Assembly: GCA_023421075.1 (NCBI GenBank)
Contig: JAEZUM010000084.1
Span: forward strand, 1 to 64,000
Direction: 5' to 3'
Origin: Bacillota bacterium
GTDB taxonomy: Bacteria; Bacillota; Clostridia; Lachnospirales; Lachnospiraceae
DNA length: 64,000 bases
Shown piece after piece: positions 42,096 to 52,368 of the stretch. A program made the position numbers and the translations under genes. The stretch's first letter is position 1. Each line of letters starts with the position of its first letter. The notes under the pieces are model-generated. The model did not search any database. It was not told where the DNA came from and saw only the letters and a program-made list of their open reading frames with translations.

Positions 42096-42518
42096 ATGGA
42101 TACAGAGCTGATCAAGAGCGCTAACGCAGTGGGTTTGTTTTGCCGCTTATACATTAATATGAAACGTGATTTACCAATCAGACCAAGTGAGATGGGGGTC
42201 CTGATTTTTGCATATAACCAAACTACTTCGATTACGCCACGAATGATTAGTGAATTTTTAAAGATTGCGAAGCCGTCGGTAACAACGTTGGTCAATTCTC
42301 TGATTAAGCAGAATTACCTGATAAAGAATCCATCCTCTACGGATGGAAGAAGCTATACGATATCGGTTACGGAGAGCGGGAAGGAACTCGTCACTACTAC
42401 CTTAGAAGTATATTGCAGGTCCTTAGAGCGTCTGAAGCAGGAAATGGGAGCGTCGGAGTTTACTCAAATGATCACATTGATACAAAAGGCAAATGGCATT
42501 TTAATTGAGGAGAGGTAA
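42096..42518 (+). CDS. MarR-family transcriptional regulator
   Basis: A 140-residue winged-helix protein: ITPRMISEFLKIAKPSVTTLVNSLIKQNYL is the recognition region and DGRSYTISVTESGKEL the wing. GAGGTGA lies upstream. It partly overlaps the ribosome site of the downstream NmrA-like gene, so the two form an operon. The large palindrome in its promoter suggests autoregulation by a small ligand. Confidence 0.88.
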   Translation: MDTELIKSANAVGLFCRLYINMKRDLPIRPSEMGVLIFAYNQTTSITPRMISEFLKIAKPSVTTLVNSLIKQNYLIKNPSSTDGRSYTISVTESGKELVTTTLEVYCRSLERLKQEMGASEFTQMITLIQKANGILIEER

Positions 42519-42519
42519 T

Positions 42520-43386
42520 ATGAAGATATTGGTGACAGGTGCTTCGGGGAATGTAGGCAGATATGTAGTAAATGAATTGTTACAGATGGGTGAGAAGGTA
42601 GTAGTAGCAGGCACGAATACCGGGAAGCTCAAGGAGTTATTTGGGGATGTTGTCGATGTGATTCAATTTGATTTTACGGATCAGGACACCTACAAGGCTG
42701 CTTTGAAGGACGTTGATCGAGTGTTTCTGATGAGACCGCCTCATCTTGGAAAGCCACAGGATCTCTATCCTTTTATTGATGCCATGAAGTTAAGTAATAT
42801 CCGCTTGGTCGCCTTCCTGTCATTAATGGGGGTGGAAAGGAATACAGTACCTCCCCATCATAAAATCGAAAAATACATCGAAGCTGCAGATATTCCATAT
42901 GCTCATATCAGACCGGGTTTCTTCATGCAGAATATATCAGGAATACATGCGAATGAAATAAGAGAGCAGGATTTAATTTTTATCCCCGGGGGTAACAGTA
43001 AGGTTAGTTTCATTGATGCCGCAGATATTGGATTATCCGTTGCTGTAATTTTAAAAGAAGCAGAGAAATATAAAAATACTACGCACACCATTACCGGCCC
43101 TGAAGCCCTTGATTACGATCAGGTGTCTAAAATATTGAGCAGGAGTACCGGAAGAAAAATCACCTATGCGAATCCGGGTTATTTGAGATATAGAGATTAT
43201 TACATTAATAAGCGAGGTCTTGATAAGAAGTATGTCAATGTTACAGTCGCCCTTTATTTTATAACGAGACTTGGAACGGCCAAAGAAGTTACGGATGAAT
43301 TTTATCAACTGACTGGAAAACAGGCGAACACCTTTGCACATTTTGCAAAGGAAAATAAAATTTTATTTATGCGGGAAGAACGCTGA
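42520..43386 (+). CDS. NmrA-like NAD(P)-binding protein
   Basis: A 288-residue Rossmann-fold protein with GASGNVGRYV at the N-terminus (dinucleotide-binding GxxGxxG), AFLSLMGVERN, and a substrate region with IRPGFFMQN. It belongs to the atypical SDR/NmrA group, which includes NADPH-dependent quinone or ketone reductases and redox sensors. The ATG at 42520 is chosen for GAGAGGT just upstream. Likely controlled by the MarR regulator. Substrate unknown. Confidence 0.85.
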   Translation: MKILVTGASGNVGRYVVNELLQMGEKVVVAGTNTGKLKELFGDVVDVIQFDFTDQDTYKAALKDVDRVFLMRPPHLGKPQDLYPFIDAMKLSNIRLVAFLSLMGVERNTVPPHHKIEKYIEAADIPYAHIRPGFFMQNISGIHANEIREQDLIFIPGGNSKVSFIDAADIGLSVAVILKEAEKYKNTTHTITGPEALDYDQVSKILSRSTGRKITYANPGYLRYRDYYINKRGLDKKYVNVTVALYFITRLGTAKEVTDEFYQLTGKQANTFAHFAKENKILFMREER

Positions 43387-43390
43387 TAAC

Positions 43391-43438
43391 GGGGCTTTGC
43401 GATATAGCTGATTATGCTATGGAGCAAAGCTCCTTTTT
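43391..43438 (+). terminator. Rho-independent terminator
   Basis: GGGGCTTTGC (43391-43400) pairs with GCAAAGCTCC (43424-43433), followed by TTTTT. An inner ATAGC/GCTAT stem extends it. Confidence 0.8.
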
Positions 43439-43543
43439 CATGACATTAGAAAGTTCGCGAGGTGTGCTCTTCTTAGTTTGTGAAAATTGAACATTCGTAG
43501 AGTATACTTTCATGCATTTTTAGAAAAATTGTATAGTTTATTG

Positions 43544-43582
43544 TTGACAATACAAAAGTTTGCAGAGGATAATACTATTATC
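43544..43582 (+). promoter_or_regulatory. Promoter of the YesMN two-component operon
   Basis: TTGACA (43544-43549) and GATAAT (43568-43573) are separated by 18 bases. The -10 begins a palindrome GATAAT-ACT-ATTATC (43568-43582) that could be a regulatory site. Confidence 0.6.
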
Positions 43583-43683
43583 GATCATTTTAATTGTCAA
43601 AAATATAAGATGGTACAGCTGCCAATATAGTGGTTATCATTGGAACGCTTGCTTAAGACTACGGTTCGTATGAGAGGAAAGAT

Positions 43684-45501
43684 ATGAAAAAAATAAATTT
43701 ATCTCGCAAAAATAAAGTCAGCTTACAAACGAAGCTGCTTCGGTTATTTCTGATGGCTTCTGCAATTCCGATTCTCTTTATCAGTTTCTTTTCCTATTAC
43801 AACATTTCAGATACATTAAAAAAGAACACAGAGGAATTAACCATCAGTAATCTGGAGCAGACCAGTAAAAGTCTTAATATTTGGCTGGAATCCTATGAAG
43901 ATGTCCTTTATCAGATTTATACAAATGATGATGTGGTTGCCTTAGTCGACAATTTAAATGAGGGTAAAGATATCGCAGTGTCAAAGAACCAGTTAAGAAG
44001 AATTTTGCAGGGTATTCTGTATACCAAGGAATATATACGGTCCATAACAATCATTACCTCCGAAGGAATGCTTATTTCTTATGACCAGATGACCGCAGTA
44101 TCCAACCTTCAGTCTTGGATCGAGAATTTCAGTTTTTCACAGGATGAGCTTTATAATGAAGTATCCGGTGATAATATGACTCATATTTATCCGACCGAGT
44201 ATGGTACAAGCTTTGCGAATAAAGATAATTACCTTTTTCATATCGCTCATCGTATCATTGATTATAAGAAGTTAACGAAGAAAAATGGTATCGCAATCAT
44301 CAGTATCGATGAGAAGCTGTTAAGAGAAGCCTGTCTGTCAACTTCAGAACATGATAATAGCATGAGTAGTTTTAATTTTATCGTTGATCAGAATGGAAGA
44401 GTAATTTCTTATATCGATGAGAAAAAGCTTACATATAAGGTTGCAGATGCATCCTCCTCCACAGAGGAAAGAAAAGCAGCCTATTTAAAATTTGTGACAG
44501 ACGATATAAAGGTGAGCAGAGATTACCTGTCCGTATATGTTTATCATGATGAAGTTTTAAACTGGGATATAATTAACATTACCAATCAACGGGTTGCTAT
44601 CAGCAGACTTGGCTTTCAACAGAAAATAGTCATTTTTGTTAGCGCGGCTTGCTTGCTGATCGCAATTGTTTTGACCATATTATTGTCAAGAAGACTGGTA
44701 TCATCCGTTAAGAAGGTCGCTACAACAATGCAGGTAGTTAGTACCGGCGACCTGAAATCCAGAGTTGAGATTGAAAGAAAGATGCCGCTTGAGGTGGAAT
44801 ATATTGCACTTCAATTTAATGATATGCTTGGTATCCTTGATGAAGCCATGAAGAATGAAAAGGAAGCGGGGGAGCGCCAGCTTGAGGCAGAAATAAGGGC
44901 TTTGGAAGCTCAGATTAATCCTCATTTTCTGTATAATACCTTGGATACTATTAATTGGATGGCGATTGATAAGGACGATTATGATATTAGTAATGCGATC
45001 AGTTCCCTTGCTCAAATTCTACGATATGCCATTACGAACAGCAATGCCATGGTAGAAATCCGTCAGGAACTGGAATGGTTGAAAAACTACGTCTATTTGC
45101 AGCAAATCCGTTTAAAAAACGCATTCCGCTATGAAGTGGATGCGGACGCGGAGATCTTAAATTGTAAAATACACAAGCTTATCTTACAACCATTTATCGA
45201 AAACGCGATAATACATGGATTTGAAGGATTGACGAGAGAACATGTTTTATCAATCAAACTGGAGGCTCAGAGCAATGTAATCTGCATCACCATTCGGGAT
45301 AATGGGAAGGGCATGGAGCTGTCCTTGGTCGATGAGATTAATAATAAGGTATTTCGCAGTATTGATAGAGGCAGTCATATTGGAATGGAGAATGTTATCT
45401 CCAGGATACAAATGTATTATGGAAGTGAAGCAAGTGTAAGTGTCAGAAGTACTTTAGGGGAAGAAACCGAGGTTATTCTTCTCATTCCACGGAGGGTATA
45501 G
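43684..45501 (+). CDS. YesM-type sensor histidine kinase
   Basis: A 605-residue kinase: two membrane helices (about residues 17-37 and 315-337) flank an extracytoplasmic cache-like domain, then HAMP (RRLVSSVKKVATTMQ..., about 338-390), the His_kinase box EAQINPHFLYNTLD with His414, and a GHKL ATPase (FIENAIIHGFEG, DNGKGM, GMENVISRI). YesM kinases sense extracellular oligosaccharides and act with AraC-type regulators beside sugar ABC importers, as here. Confidence 0.92.
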   Translation: MKKINLSRKNKVSLQTKLLRLFLMASAIPILFISFFSYYNISDTLKKNTEELTISNLEQTSKSLNIWLESYEDVLYQIYTNDDVVALVDNLNEGKDIAVSKNQLRRILQGILYTKEYIRSITIITSEGMLISYDQMTAVSNLQSWIENFSFSQDELYNEVSGDNMTHIYPTEYGTSFANKDNYLFHIAHRIIDYKKLTKKNGIAIISIDEKLLREACLSTSEHDNSMSSFNFIVDQNGRVISYIDEKKLTYKVADASSSTEERKAAYLKFVTDDIKVSRDYLSVYVYHDEVLNWDIINITNQRVAISRLGFQQKIVIFVSAACLLIAIVLTILLSRRLVSSVKKVATTMQVVSTGDLKSRVEIERKMPLEVEYIALQFNDMLGILDEAMKNEKEAGERQLEAEIRALEAQINPHFLYNTLDTINWMAIDKDDYDISNAISSLAQILRYAITNSNAMVEIRQELEWLKNYVYLQQIRLKNAFRYEVDADAEILNCKIHKLILQPFIENAIIHGFEGLTREHVLSIKLEAQSNVICITIRDNGKGMELSLVDEINNKVFRSIDRGSHIGMENVISRIQMYYGSEASVSVRSTLGEETEVILLIPRRV

Positions 45502-45584
45502 ATTGAATTGTGCCGGCACAGTGTGAAAATCAGAGATTTTCGCACGAAAGTATGCAGGCTATGAAGAAAGGCATGGTTGGTAGT

Positions 45585-47120
45585 ATGCGAATAGTTGTTG
45601 TTGAAGACGAGATTAGAATTCGAGAAGGTATATGTAATTTACTTGGCAAAATGTTCCCACAGCATGAAGTAGTGGGTAGTGCTGCGAACGGACAAGAGGG
45701 ACTGGAATTGATCATAGAAAAAAGCCCGGATTTAGTAATTACGGATGTTAAGATGCCAATTATGGATGGTCTTACAATGCTTAATATTATCAATGAAAAG
45801 AAGATAAAATGTAAAGCAATTGTACTAAGTGCTTATGCAGAATTCTCTTATGCTCAACAGGCTATACGCTGGGGAGTAAGTGAATATCTGGTAAAGCCAC
45901 TAGTGGTCAATGAATTTGTACAGGCGATTAAGAATACCGAAATACAGCTTGAGGAGATTCAGAAACAAAATTCAGAAACATTGGAGAGACTAGACAACAT
46001 ACTACTTGGAATTATCTTCGGTGGAATCGAAGTTGACGAAGGTCTCCATAACTTTGTAAAGAATAAATATGGAATCAACCATGATACAATGTTTAGTGAA
46101 GTGCAAATCTATTTGGGCAAGCATTATGATGAAAAGCTAGAGAATACAAAGCGTAATTTGGACAATTTCTTCTCGAATAAGAATTTAAACTATTACCTCC
46201 TCGAAATACCCAAAGATAAGGTATTGTTAGCCATTTTGTATGGGTATGAGAATCAGCAGGAAGTGGAGAGATGGTTTCAAATCGGTATTATTTCTCAGCT
46301 TCGCGGTACCGGGTCGGCAAGCTGTAATTATGGTTGGATTAATGCGGAAGGGATGAAGGAATTACGAACAAATTATTATAAATTACTGCAATATATGGAT
46401 TGGAATATTGCCTTTGGTGACCAGATTATGATCTCCCATCCAAAGATATTGAATGTACAGACAACGCTCTGCATATATCCGATTGATATCGAGAATCGTC
46501 TTAAGGCTGCATTATGCTCATATAATCGGAGTAAGGTTTATAAATGTCTGGAACAGTTCATGGATTATTTTGAGACAGGAAATATTTATGATCCAAAGAA
46601 TATTAAGGAAAGCTATGTACGGTTTATATGGGCTTTGATCAATGTTGCAAAGGAAATCAATATTCTAAAGAATGAGCAGATTGAACAAAAAAGGATTCTT
46701 GAGAGAATAATGGGGTCCATGAATAAAGAAGAGTTGAGAGATGTAATCGAAGAGGTATATTTGTGCATCAAAGATGATCAGCATGGGGAAAGCTCCGAAC
46801 TCAGTCTCAATGTTAAGAGAGCTGAAAATATGATTCTGGAATATTATAAAACCGGAATAACCCTGGAGGAGATTGCAGAGAAGCTTAATCTGACTCCGGA
46901 GTATCTGGGTAATCAGTTTCATCTTGAGAAGGGTATAAGGTTCAGTACATACATTAAGGATTTTCGCATCATGAAAGCAAAAGAATTATTAATCGGCAGC
47001 AAGCTGAAGGTCTGTGAAATTGCGGAACGAGTTGGGTATTCTGATGCCAAATATTTTAGTAAGGTATTTCGAGATAATACCGGGCAGCAGCCGGCAGAGT
47101 ATAGAAAAACGAATAAATGA
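45585..47120 (+). CDS. YesN-type AraC-family response regulator
   Basis: A 511-residue regulator. The ATG at 45585 begins the receiver domain directly (MRIVVVEDE); longer in-frame starts from 45510 add an atypical leader. Phospho-Asp54 lies in ITDVKMPIMDG. A variable middle region is followed by a C-terminal AraC domain with two HTHs (ITLEEIAEKLNLTPEYLGNQF, KVCEIAERVGYSDAKYFSKVF). It should activate the downstream importer and glycosidase genes. Confidence 0.92.
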   Translation: MRIVVVEDEIRIREGICNLLGKMFPQHEVVGSAANGQEGLELIIEKSPDLVITDVKMPIMDGLTMLNIINEKKIKCKAIVLSAYAEFSYAQQAIRWGVSEYLVKPLVVNEFVQAIKNTEIQLEEIQKQNSETLERLDNILLGIIFGGIEVDEGLHNFVKNKYGINHDTMFSEVQIYLGKHYDEKLENTKRNLDNFFSNKNLNYYLLEIPKDKVLLAILYGYENQQEVERWFQIGIISQLRGTGSASCNYGWINAEGMKELRTNYYKLLQYMDWNIAFGDQIMISHPKILNVQTTLCIYPIDIENRLKAALCSYNRSKVYKCLEQFMDYFETGNIYDPKNIKESYVRFIWALINVAKEINILKNEQIEQKRILERIMGSMNKEELRDVIEEVYLCIKDDQHGESSELSLNVKRAENMILEYYKTGITLEEIAEKLNLTPEYLGNQFHLEKGIRFSTYIKDFRIMKAKELLIGSKLKVCEIAERVGYSDAKYFSKVFRDNTGQQPAEYRKTNK

Positions 47121-47178
47121 CTTTAGGATATTCCACCTTTTTAAGTTTTATCGAGTTTTGTTGCCTTAATTGATTTTA

Positions 47179-47184
47179 TATAAT
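47179..47184 (+). promoter_or_regulatory. -10 element upstream of the sugar ABC operon
   Basis: TATAAT lies 32 bases before the binding-protein start. The -35 position is T-rich without a good hexamer, in keeping with a promoter that needs the YesN activator. Confidence 0.5.
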
Positions 47185-47215
47185 GAGCTTACCAAATAAA
47201 AAGAGGAGGTAACAT

Positions 47216-48526
47216 ATGAAAAAGGTTATATCTTTACTCATTGTTTTAACCATGTTAACAGCATTACTTATGGGATGCAGTTCCAAGAAGGAGGATACAT
47301 CGTCAACAAGCACGAATGGATCCGATTCATCCTCGACTGCTGCGGATCAGGATTCCGGATCGTCGGATAATTCGGCGGATGCTTCAGCACAGCAAGCGGA
47401 AGGAGCATCAGGTAACGTAACGATCTGGTATTATTGGGAGACAGAAGGTCATCAAAAAGCATTGAACCAATTGGTACAGGATTTCAACAATTCTCAGACG
47501 AATATTACAGTAGAAGCAAAGTATGTTCCGTTTGCAGACTTTAAGAAGCAATTATCGATTGGTGCATCCGCAGATGAGCTTCCTGATCTTGTCATTCAGG
47601 ACAATCCGGACACCGCTGCTTATGCATCCATGGGAATATTTGCAGATCTTACCGGTAAATTCGATGTTAGTTCTTATTTTCCCGGTCCTGTGAACTCCTG
47701 TACACTGGACGGCAAATTATACGGAGTTCCCTTCGGAAGTAATGATTTACTTCTTTACTACAACAAGGATATGTTAGCGGCTGCCGGCTGTGACGTACCT
47801 ACTACATGGGATGAATTACTGGATACCGCTAAAAAATGCACAAAGGACAATGTTTATGGGTTTGCCCACAGCAGTGTGCAAAATGAAGAAGGTACCTTTA
47901 ATTTCCTTACTTGGGTATGGTCTACCGGAGCAACCGCATATGAGATGAATTCCGAAGGCGGTATTAAGGCATTAACAATGGCAAAGAATCTGATTGATTC
48001 CGGTGCTATGCCTAAGGAAGCAATTAACTGGACCCAGGGCGATACGATGAACCAGTTCATATCCGGCAATCTTGCCATGATGATTAACGGTACCTGGCAG
48101 GTTCCTACCATGCGTGAGCAGGTTCCTGACTTAAACTGGGGTGTTGCTCCGATCCCCATGGATAAGCAGCAGGCATCCGGACTTGGTGGCGAAAACTACT
48201 CTGTTATTGCAGGCGGTAATGAAGCAGCAACGATTGAGTTCCTAAAGTTTGCTACACAGAAAGAACAATCTTTACTTATGACGAATGCAATGGGTTATAT
48301 TTCTCCGGATTCAACGATCGCTAAGGATCAGTTTGCAGGAGATGAAGTATATGAGGCATTTGTGGAAGAAATGCAGTATGCCAATGCCAGAGGTCCTCTT
48401 GCAGAATGGCCTGAGATTTCAAATGCTATTTCTTTAGCCTTCAATGAGGTTATGGCAGGGGCAGGCTCACCGGAAGAGGCAGCAGCAAAAGCACAGACAG
48501 CAATTGACAGTATAATGAATAAGTAG
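47216..48526 (+). CDS. ABC sugar importer, solute-binding lipoprotein
   Basis: A 436-residue family 1 solute-binding protein. The signal peptide ends in the lipobox LLMGC with Cys21 as the lipidation site, followed by a Ser/Asp-rich tether (about 22-65). The fold shows VTIWYYWETEGHQKA and DLVIQDNPDTAAYASMGIFADL, GNLAMMINGTWQVP. It captures an oligosaccharide for the two permeases downstream. AGAGGAGG precedes the ATG. A hairpin after the gene probably raises its level over the permeases. Confidence 0.92.
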   Translation: MKKVISLLIVLTMLTALLMGCSSKKEDTSSTSTNGSDSSSTAADQDSGSSDNSADASAQQAEGASGNVTIWYYWETEGHQKALNQLVQDFNNSQTNITVEAKYVPFADFKKQLSIGASADELPDLVIQDNPDTAAYASMGIFADLTGKFDVSSYFPGPVNSCTLDGKLYGVPFGSNDLLLYYNKDMLAAAGCDVPTTWDELLDTAKKCTKDNVYGFAHSSVQNEEGTFNFLTWVWSTGATAYEMNSEGGIKALTMAKNLIDSGAMPKEAINWTQGDTMNQFISGNLAMMINGTWQVPTMREQVPDLNWGVAPIPMDKQQASGLGGENYSVIAGGNEAATIEFLKFATQKEQSLLMTNAMGYISPDSTIAKDQFAGDEVYEAFVEEMQYANARGPLAEWPEISNAISLAFNEVMAGAGSPEEAAAKAQTAIDSIMNK

Positions 48527-48539
48527 TTTTCGATGGTTA

Positions 48540-48583
48540 GGAGGGGCAGGAAATACACGGATTGTGAGATACCTGCTCCTTTC
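48540..48583 (+). terminator. Intra-operon hairpin after the binding-protein gene
   Basis: GGAGGGGCAGG (48540-48550) pairs with CCTGCTCC (48572-48579), with a short T-rich tail. Leaky terminators or stabilising stems here are common in ABC sugar operons. Confidence 0.5.
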
Positions 48584-48606
48584 TATACCAATAATGGAGG
48601 AATGAC

Positions 48607-49509
48607 ATGAAAGGGATTAAAAAATACTTCAAATATGATAATGTCGGCATACTGTTCGTCTTACCAGCATTAATCTATATGATTGTTTTTGTTGGATATC
48701 CTATCATATACAATTTTGTATTAAGTTTTCAGGATGTGACAGTAAAAACTTTACGAAGTAATGTCAAAGAATTTGTAGCATTCGATAATTATATCCATCT
48801 ATTTAAAATCGATAATGTTTTGACGACTTCCTTGTGGAATACCTTATATTTCACGGTGATTTGCATTATATTTCAGTTTGTTGTCGGATTTGCGCTTGCA
48901 TTATTCTTTAATAAAAACTTTAATTTTTCAAAACCGGTAAGAGGGCTGCTTCTCATGCCTTGGATGATACCGATGACGATAACAGGATTGATCTTCAAAT
49001 TCATGTTTAGTACAGATGTCGGTATCATTAACTTTATTCTGCGGAATTTGGGAATTATTCAGCGGAATATCGATTGGCTTACAAATCCGGCAACGGCTAT
49101 GCCTGCAGTTATTTTTGCGAATTTTTGGATTGGAATTCCCTTCAATATGATCTTAATAGCAACAGGACTTACTACAATACCAAAAGAATTATACGAAAGT
49201 GCTGCGATTGATGGAGCCAATAAGTTTCAGATATTTCGAAAAATTACATTACCCTTACTGAAGCCTACCATGGAGTCCGTATTGATTTTAGGATTTATTT
49301 ATACGTTTAAGGTATATGATCTGGTTTATGTAATGACCAGTGGAGGACCGGTAAATTCTACACAGCTGTTATCTACCTACTCCTATAAATTATCCTTTGT
49401 AATGTTCAAATATAGTGAGGGAGCGGCTGTTGCCAATATCCTGTTTGTGATTCTATTTATCGTCAGTTTGATATATTTGAAATTTGTATATAAAGAGGGG
49501 GAAGAATAA
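48607..49509 (+). CDS. ABC sugar importer permease (MalF-like)
   Basis: A 300-residue permease with six membrane helices and the EAA loop ELYESAAIDGANKFQIFRKITLPLL (about residues 197-221), the docking site for the ATPase. Its stop overlaps the next start by one base. No ATPase gene is in the locus, so a shared MsmK-type ATPase encoded elsewhere probably energises transport. Confidence 0.93.
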   Translation: MKGIKKYFKYDNVGILFVLPALIYMIVFVGYPIIYNFVLSFQDVTVKTLRSNVKEFVAFDNYIHLFKIDNVLTTSLWNTLYFTVICIIFQFVVGFALALFFNKNFNFSKPVRGLLLMPWMIPMTITGLIFKFMFSTDVGIINFILRNLGIIQRNIDWLTNPATAMPAVIFANFWIGIPFNMILIATGLTTIPKELYESAAIDGANKFQIFRKITLPLLKPTMESVLILGFIYTFKVYDLVYVMTSGGPVNSTQLLSTYSYKLSFVMFKYSEGAAVANILFVILFIVSLIYLKFVYKEGEE

Positions 49510-50357
49510 TGGATGCTGACTTAAAATTAACCAGAAAAAAGAATGTCATATATTGCATCATATCCATTGTATTGCTCTGTGTGCTTCTTTTCCCTCTTTA
49601 TTGGATTTTTGTGACATCAATAAAAACGGAGAAGGAAATCTTTCAGATACCACCCACCTTCTGGCCGAAGCTACTGAATACAAAATCCTATCTGGCGCAG
49701 GTACAAAACGGTGATTTTAATATGTTTCGCTCCTTTGGAAACAGCATGATTATATCGCTAGGAGCCATGATCATTGCCGTTATTTTAGCGGTACCGGCTT
49801 CCTACGGAATTGCTAAGTATCACTTTAAGGGGAAAAAGGCGATTATCCTGAGCTTTTTAATTACACAGATGCTTCCTGTTTCTGTTTTGTTAACCCCTTT
49901 ATTTATTATGTTTCAGAAAATGCATTTGTATAATACCTGGTGGGCTACCATGATATCGGATGCAACCATTGGAATTCCCTTTTCCGTATTGATATTAAAA
50001 AATTTCTTCGCAGCGATTCCCAAGGAGATTGAGGAGGCAGCTTATATCGATGGCTGTAATAAGTTCACCGGATTTATACGAGTATTGATACCCATAGCAA
50101 AACCAGGAGTGGTTGTATGCGGAATATTCTCCTTCCTTTATGGTTGGGGAGATTTGGCATATGGTATGACATTTATCCTGGATCAGGAGAGAAGACCCAT
50201 AACAGCAGGTATTTTTAACTTCCTTGGTCAGTATGGAACCAAATGGAGTTACTTAACCGCTTTCGCAGTTGTAACGATTATTCCTGTTGCTCTAATTTTT
50301 ATATTAATGCAGAAATACATCATTAGTGGAATGACTAGCGGAGCGGTAAAAGGGTAA
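49509..50357 (+). CDS. ABC sugar importer permease (MalG-like)
   Basis: A 282-residue permease with six membrane helices and the EAA loop EIEEAAYIDGCNKFTGFIRVLIPIA near residue 174. It pairs with the preceding permease to form the channel. One-base coupling to the upstream gene and the glycosidases downstream place it in one operon. Confidence 0.93.
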   Translation: MDADLKLTRKKNVIYCIISIVLLCVLLFPLYWIFVTSIKTEKEIFQIPPTFWPKLLNTKSYLAQVQNGDFNMFRSFGNSMIISLGAMIIAVILAVPASYGIAKYHFKGKKAIILSFLITQMLPVSVLLTPLFIMFQKMHLYNTWWATMISDATIGIPFSVLILKNFFAAIPKEIEEAAYIDGCNKFTGFIRVLIPIAKPGVVVCGIFSFLYGWGDLAYGMTFILDQERRPITAGIFNFLGQYGTKWSYLTAFAVVTIIPVALIFILMQKYIISGMTSGAVKG

Positions 50358-50372
50358 GGATGGAGGGTGAAT

Positions 50373-52349
50373 ATGTTTACAAAAACAAAAAATAAATTAA
50401 TCTTTCATTATGATGCGGAAGAACTCTGGATTGAGCCTTGGGGTCAGAATGCACTTCGCATCCGGGCTTCTAAGAACGATACAATATCGGATGAAAAGTG
50501 GGCGTTACAAGAGGTGGCACAGGAAGAAGTTGAGATCGAGGTAACGAATGACAGCGCCTATATACAAAACGGTAAGGTGAAAGCAGTTGTAACCAGATTC
50601 GGTAAAATTATGATCTACAATCAAAAAGGTGAGCTACTTCTAGAGGAATACAACAGAAACCGCAGAGATGTGCTTGACAGAAACTGCAGTGCCATTGAGG
50701 TAGAAGCAAGAGAATTTAAACCGATTGTCGGGGGAGACTATCATCTTACCTGGCGCATTGAATCGTTACATAGGGATGAGAAAATATATGGAATGGGTCA
50801 GTATCAGCAGCCATATCTGGATCTGAAAGGGATGGATATTGAGATGGCTCACAGAAACTCACAAGCCAGCGTACCGTTTGCATTATCTTCAAGAGGATAT
50901 GGACTTCTATGGAATAATCCAGGGGTGGGAAGAGCGGTATTCGGTAAGAATATCATGAGCTTTGAAGCATATTCTACAAGGCAGCTTGATTGTTGGATTG
51001 TCGCAGGAGATACTCCAGCCGAAATTGAAGAGGGCTATGCAAGGGTTACGGGTACCGTACCGATGATGCCGGAATATGGTTTGGGCTTCTGGCAGTGTAA
51101 GCTCAGGTATCAGACACAGGAGGAATTACTTGAGGTAGCCAGAGAGTACAAAAGGCGAGGAGTTCCGTTAGATGTGATTGTCATTGACTTCTTCCATTGG
51201 CCGAAGCAGGGGGAATGGAAGTTTGATCCCGTCTATTGGCCCGATCCCAAAGCAATGATTGAGGAATTAAAGTCCATGGGGATTGAACTGATGGTGTCAA
51301 TCTGGCCGACCGTGGATAAGACCTGCGAGAATTATGAGGAGATGTTGGAAAAGGGATATCTGATCCGAACAGAACGAGGCTTCCGCGTGGGTCTGGATTT
51401 CCAGGGTGCCACCATACACTTTGATGCCACGAATCCGAAGGCAAGAGATTATGTTTGGGAAAAGGTCAAGAAAAACTATTATGATTTAGGAATTAAGGTA
51501 TTCTGGTTGGACGAAGCAGAACCGGAATTTACAGTATATGATTTTGATAATTATCGATATTTTGCTGGCAGTAATCTGCAAATAGGAAATCTGTATCCTA
51601 AGATGTATGCCCAGACCTTCTACGAAGGAATGCAAAGAGAAGGACAGGAAAACATCGTGAATCTCCTAAGATGTGCTTGGGCAGGAAGCCAGAGATACGG
51701 AGCTCTTGTCTGGTCAGGGGATATTGCCTCCAGCTTTGACAGCCTACGCAATCAATTGGCAGCGGGACTAAATATGGGGATCGCGGGAATTCCGTGGTGG
51801 ACAACCGACATCGGTGGTTTTCATGGTGGAGATCCTGAGGAGGAAGGCTTTCGTGAATTATTTGTGAGATGGTTCCAGTGGGGTGCCTTCTGCCCGGTAA
51901 TGCGTCTTCACGGTGACAGAGAACCCAGACAGCCACAATTGGGAACAAGTGGAGGTGCGACCTGTTGCTCCGGTGCTGCAAACGAAATCTGGAGCTATGG
52001 TGAGAAGGTTTATGATATTTGCGTCAAATACATAAAGATCAGAGAAGGCTTACGGGATTATTCCAGGACACTTATGAGAGAGGCACATGAAAAAGGGACC
52101 CCAATCATGAGAACCCTATTTTATGAATTTCCGGAAGATAAAAACGCTTGGGAGATTACAGATCAATATATGTATGGAGACAGATACCTTGTAGCACCGG
52201 TGCTTTATGCTGGCATGAATCAGCGAAGTGTTTACCTGCCTTCAGGCTGTCAGTGGAAAGATATTGAGAGCAATAAGGTTTATCGCGGTGGTGAAATAAT
52301 CCAGATGGAGTTATCCTTAGAAGCTATTCCGGTCTTTGAAAAATGTTAA
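50373..52349 (+). CDS. GH31 family glycosidase (alpha-xylosidase-like)
   Basis: A 658-residue GH31 enzyme; the ATG at 50373 follows GGAGGG. The N-terminal beta-sandwich precedes a TIM barrel with the nucleophile Asp380 in FWLDEAEPE and acid/base Asp450 in WSGDIASSFDSL, then GIPWWTTDIGGF. The DEAEPE form is more typical of alpha-xylosidases than of alpha-glucosidases. No signal peptide, so it acts on imported oligosaccharides in the cytoplasm. The exact glycosidic target is not proven. Confidence 0.9.
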   Translation: MFTKTKNKLIFHYDAEELWIEPWGQNALRIRASKNDTISDEKWALQEVAQEEVEIEVTNDSAYIQNGKVKAVVTRFGKIMIYNQKGELLLEEYNRNRRDVLDRNCSAIEVEAREFKPIVGGDYHLTWRIESLHRDEKIYGMGQYQQPYLDLKGMDIEMAHRNSQASVPFALSSRGYGLLWNNPGVGRAVFGKNIMSFEAYSTRQLDCWIVAGDTPAEIEEGYARVTGTVPMMPEYGLGFWQCKLRYQTQEELLEVAREYKRRGVPLDVIVIDFFHWPKQGEWKFDPVYWPDPKAMIEELKSMGIELMVSIWPTVDKTCENYEEMLEKGYLIRTERGFRVGLDFQGATIHFDATNPKARDYVWEKVKKNYYDLGIKVFWLDEAEPEFTVYDFDNYRYFAGSNLQIGNLYPKMYAQTFYEGMQREGQENIVNLLRCAWAGSQRYGALVWSGDIASSFDSLRNQLAAGLNMGIAGIPWWTTDIGGFHGGDPEEEGFRELFVRWFQWGAFCPVMRLHGDREPRQPQLGTSGGATCCSGAANEIWSYGEKVYDICVKYIKIREGLRDYSRTLMREAHEKGTPIMRTLFYEFPEDKNAWEITDQYMYGDRYLVAPVLYAGMNQRSVYLPSGCQWKDIESNKVYRGGEIIQMELSLEAIPVFEKC

Positions 52350-52368
52350 CATTGGAGACAATATTTTA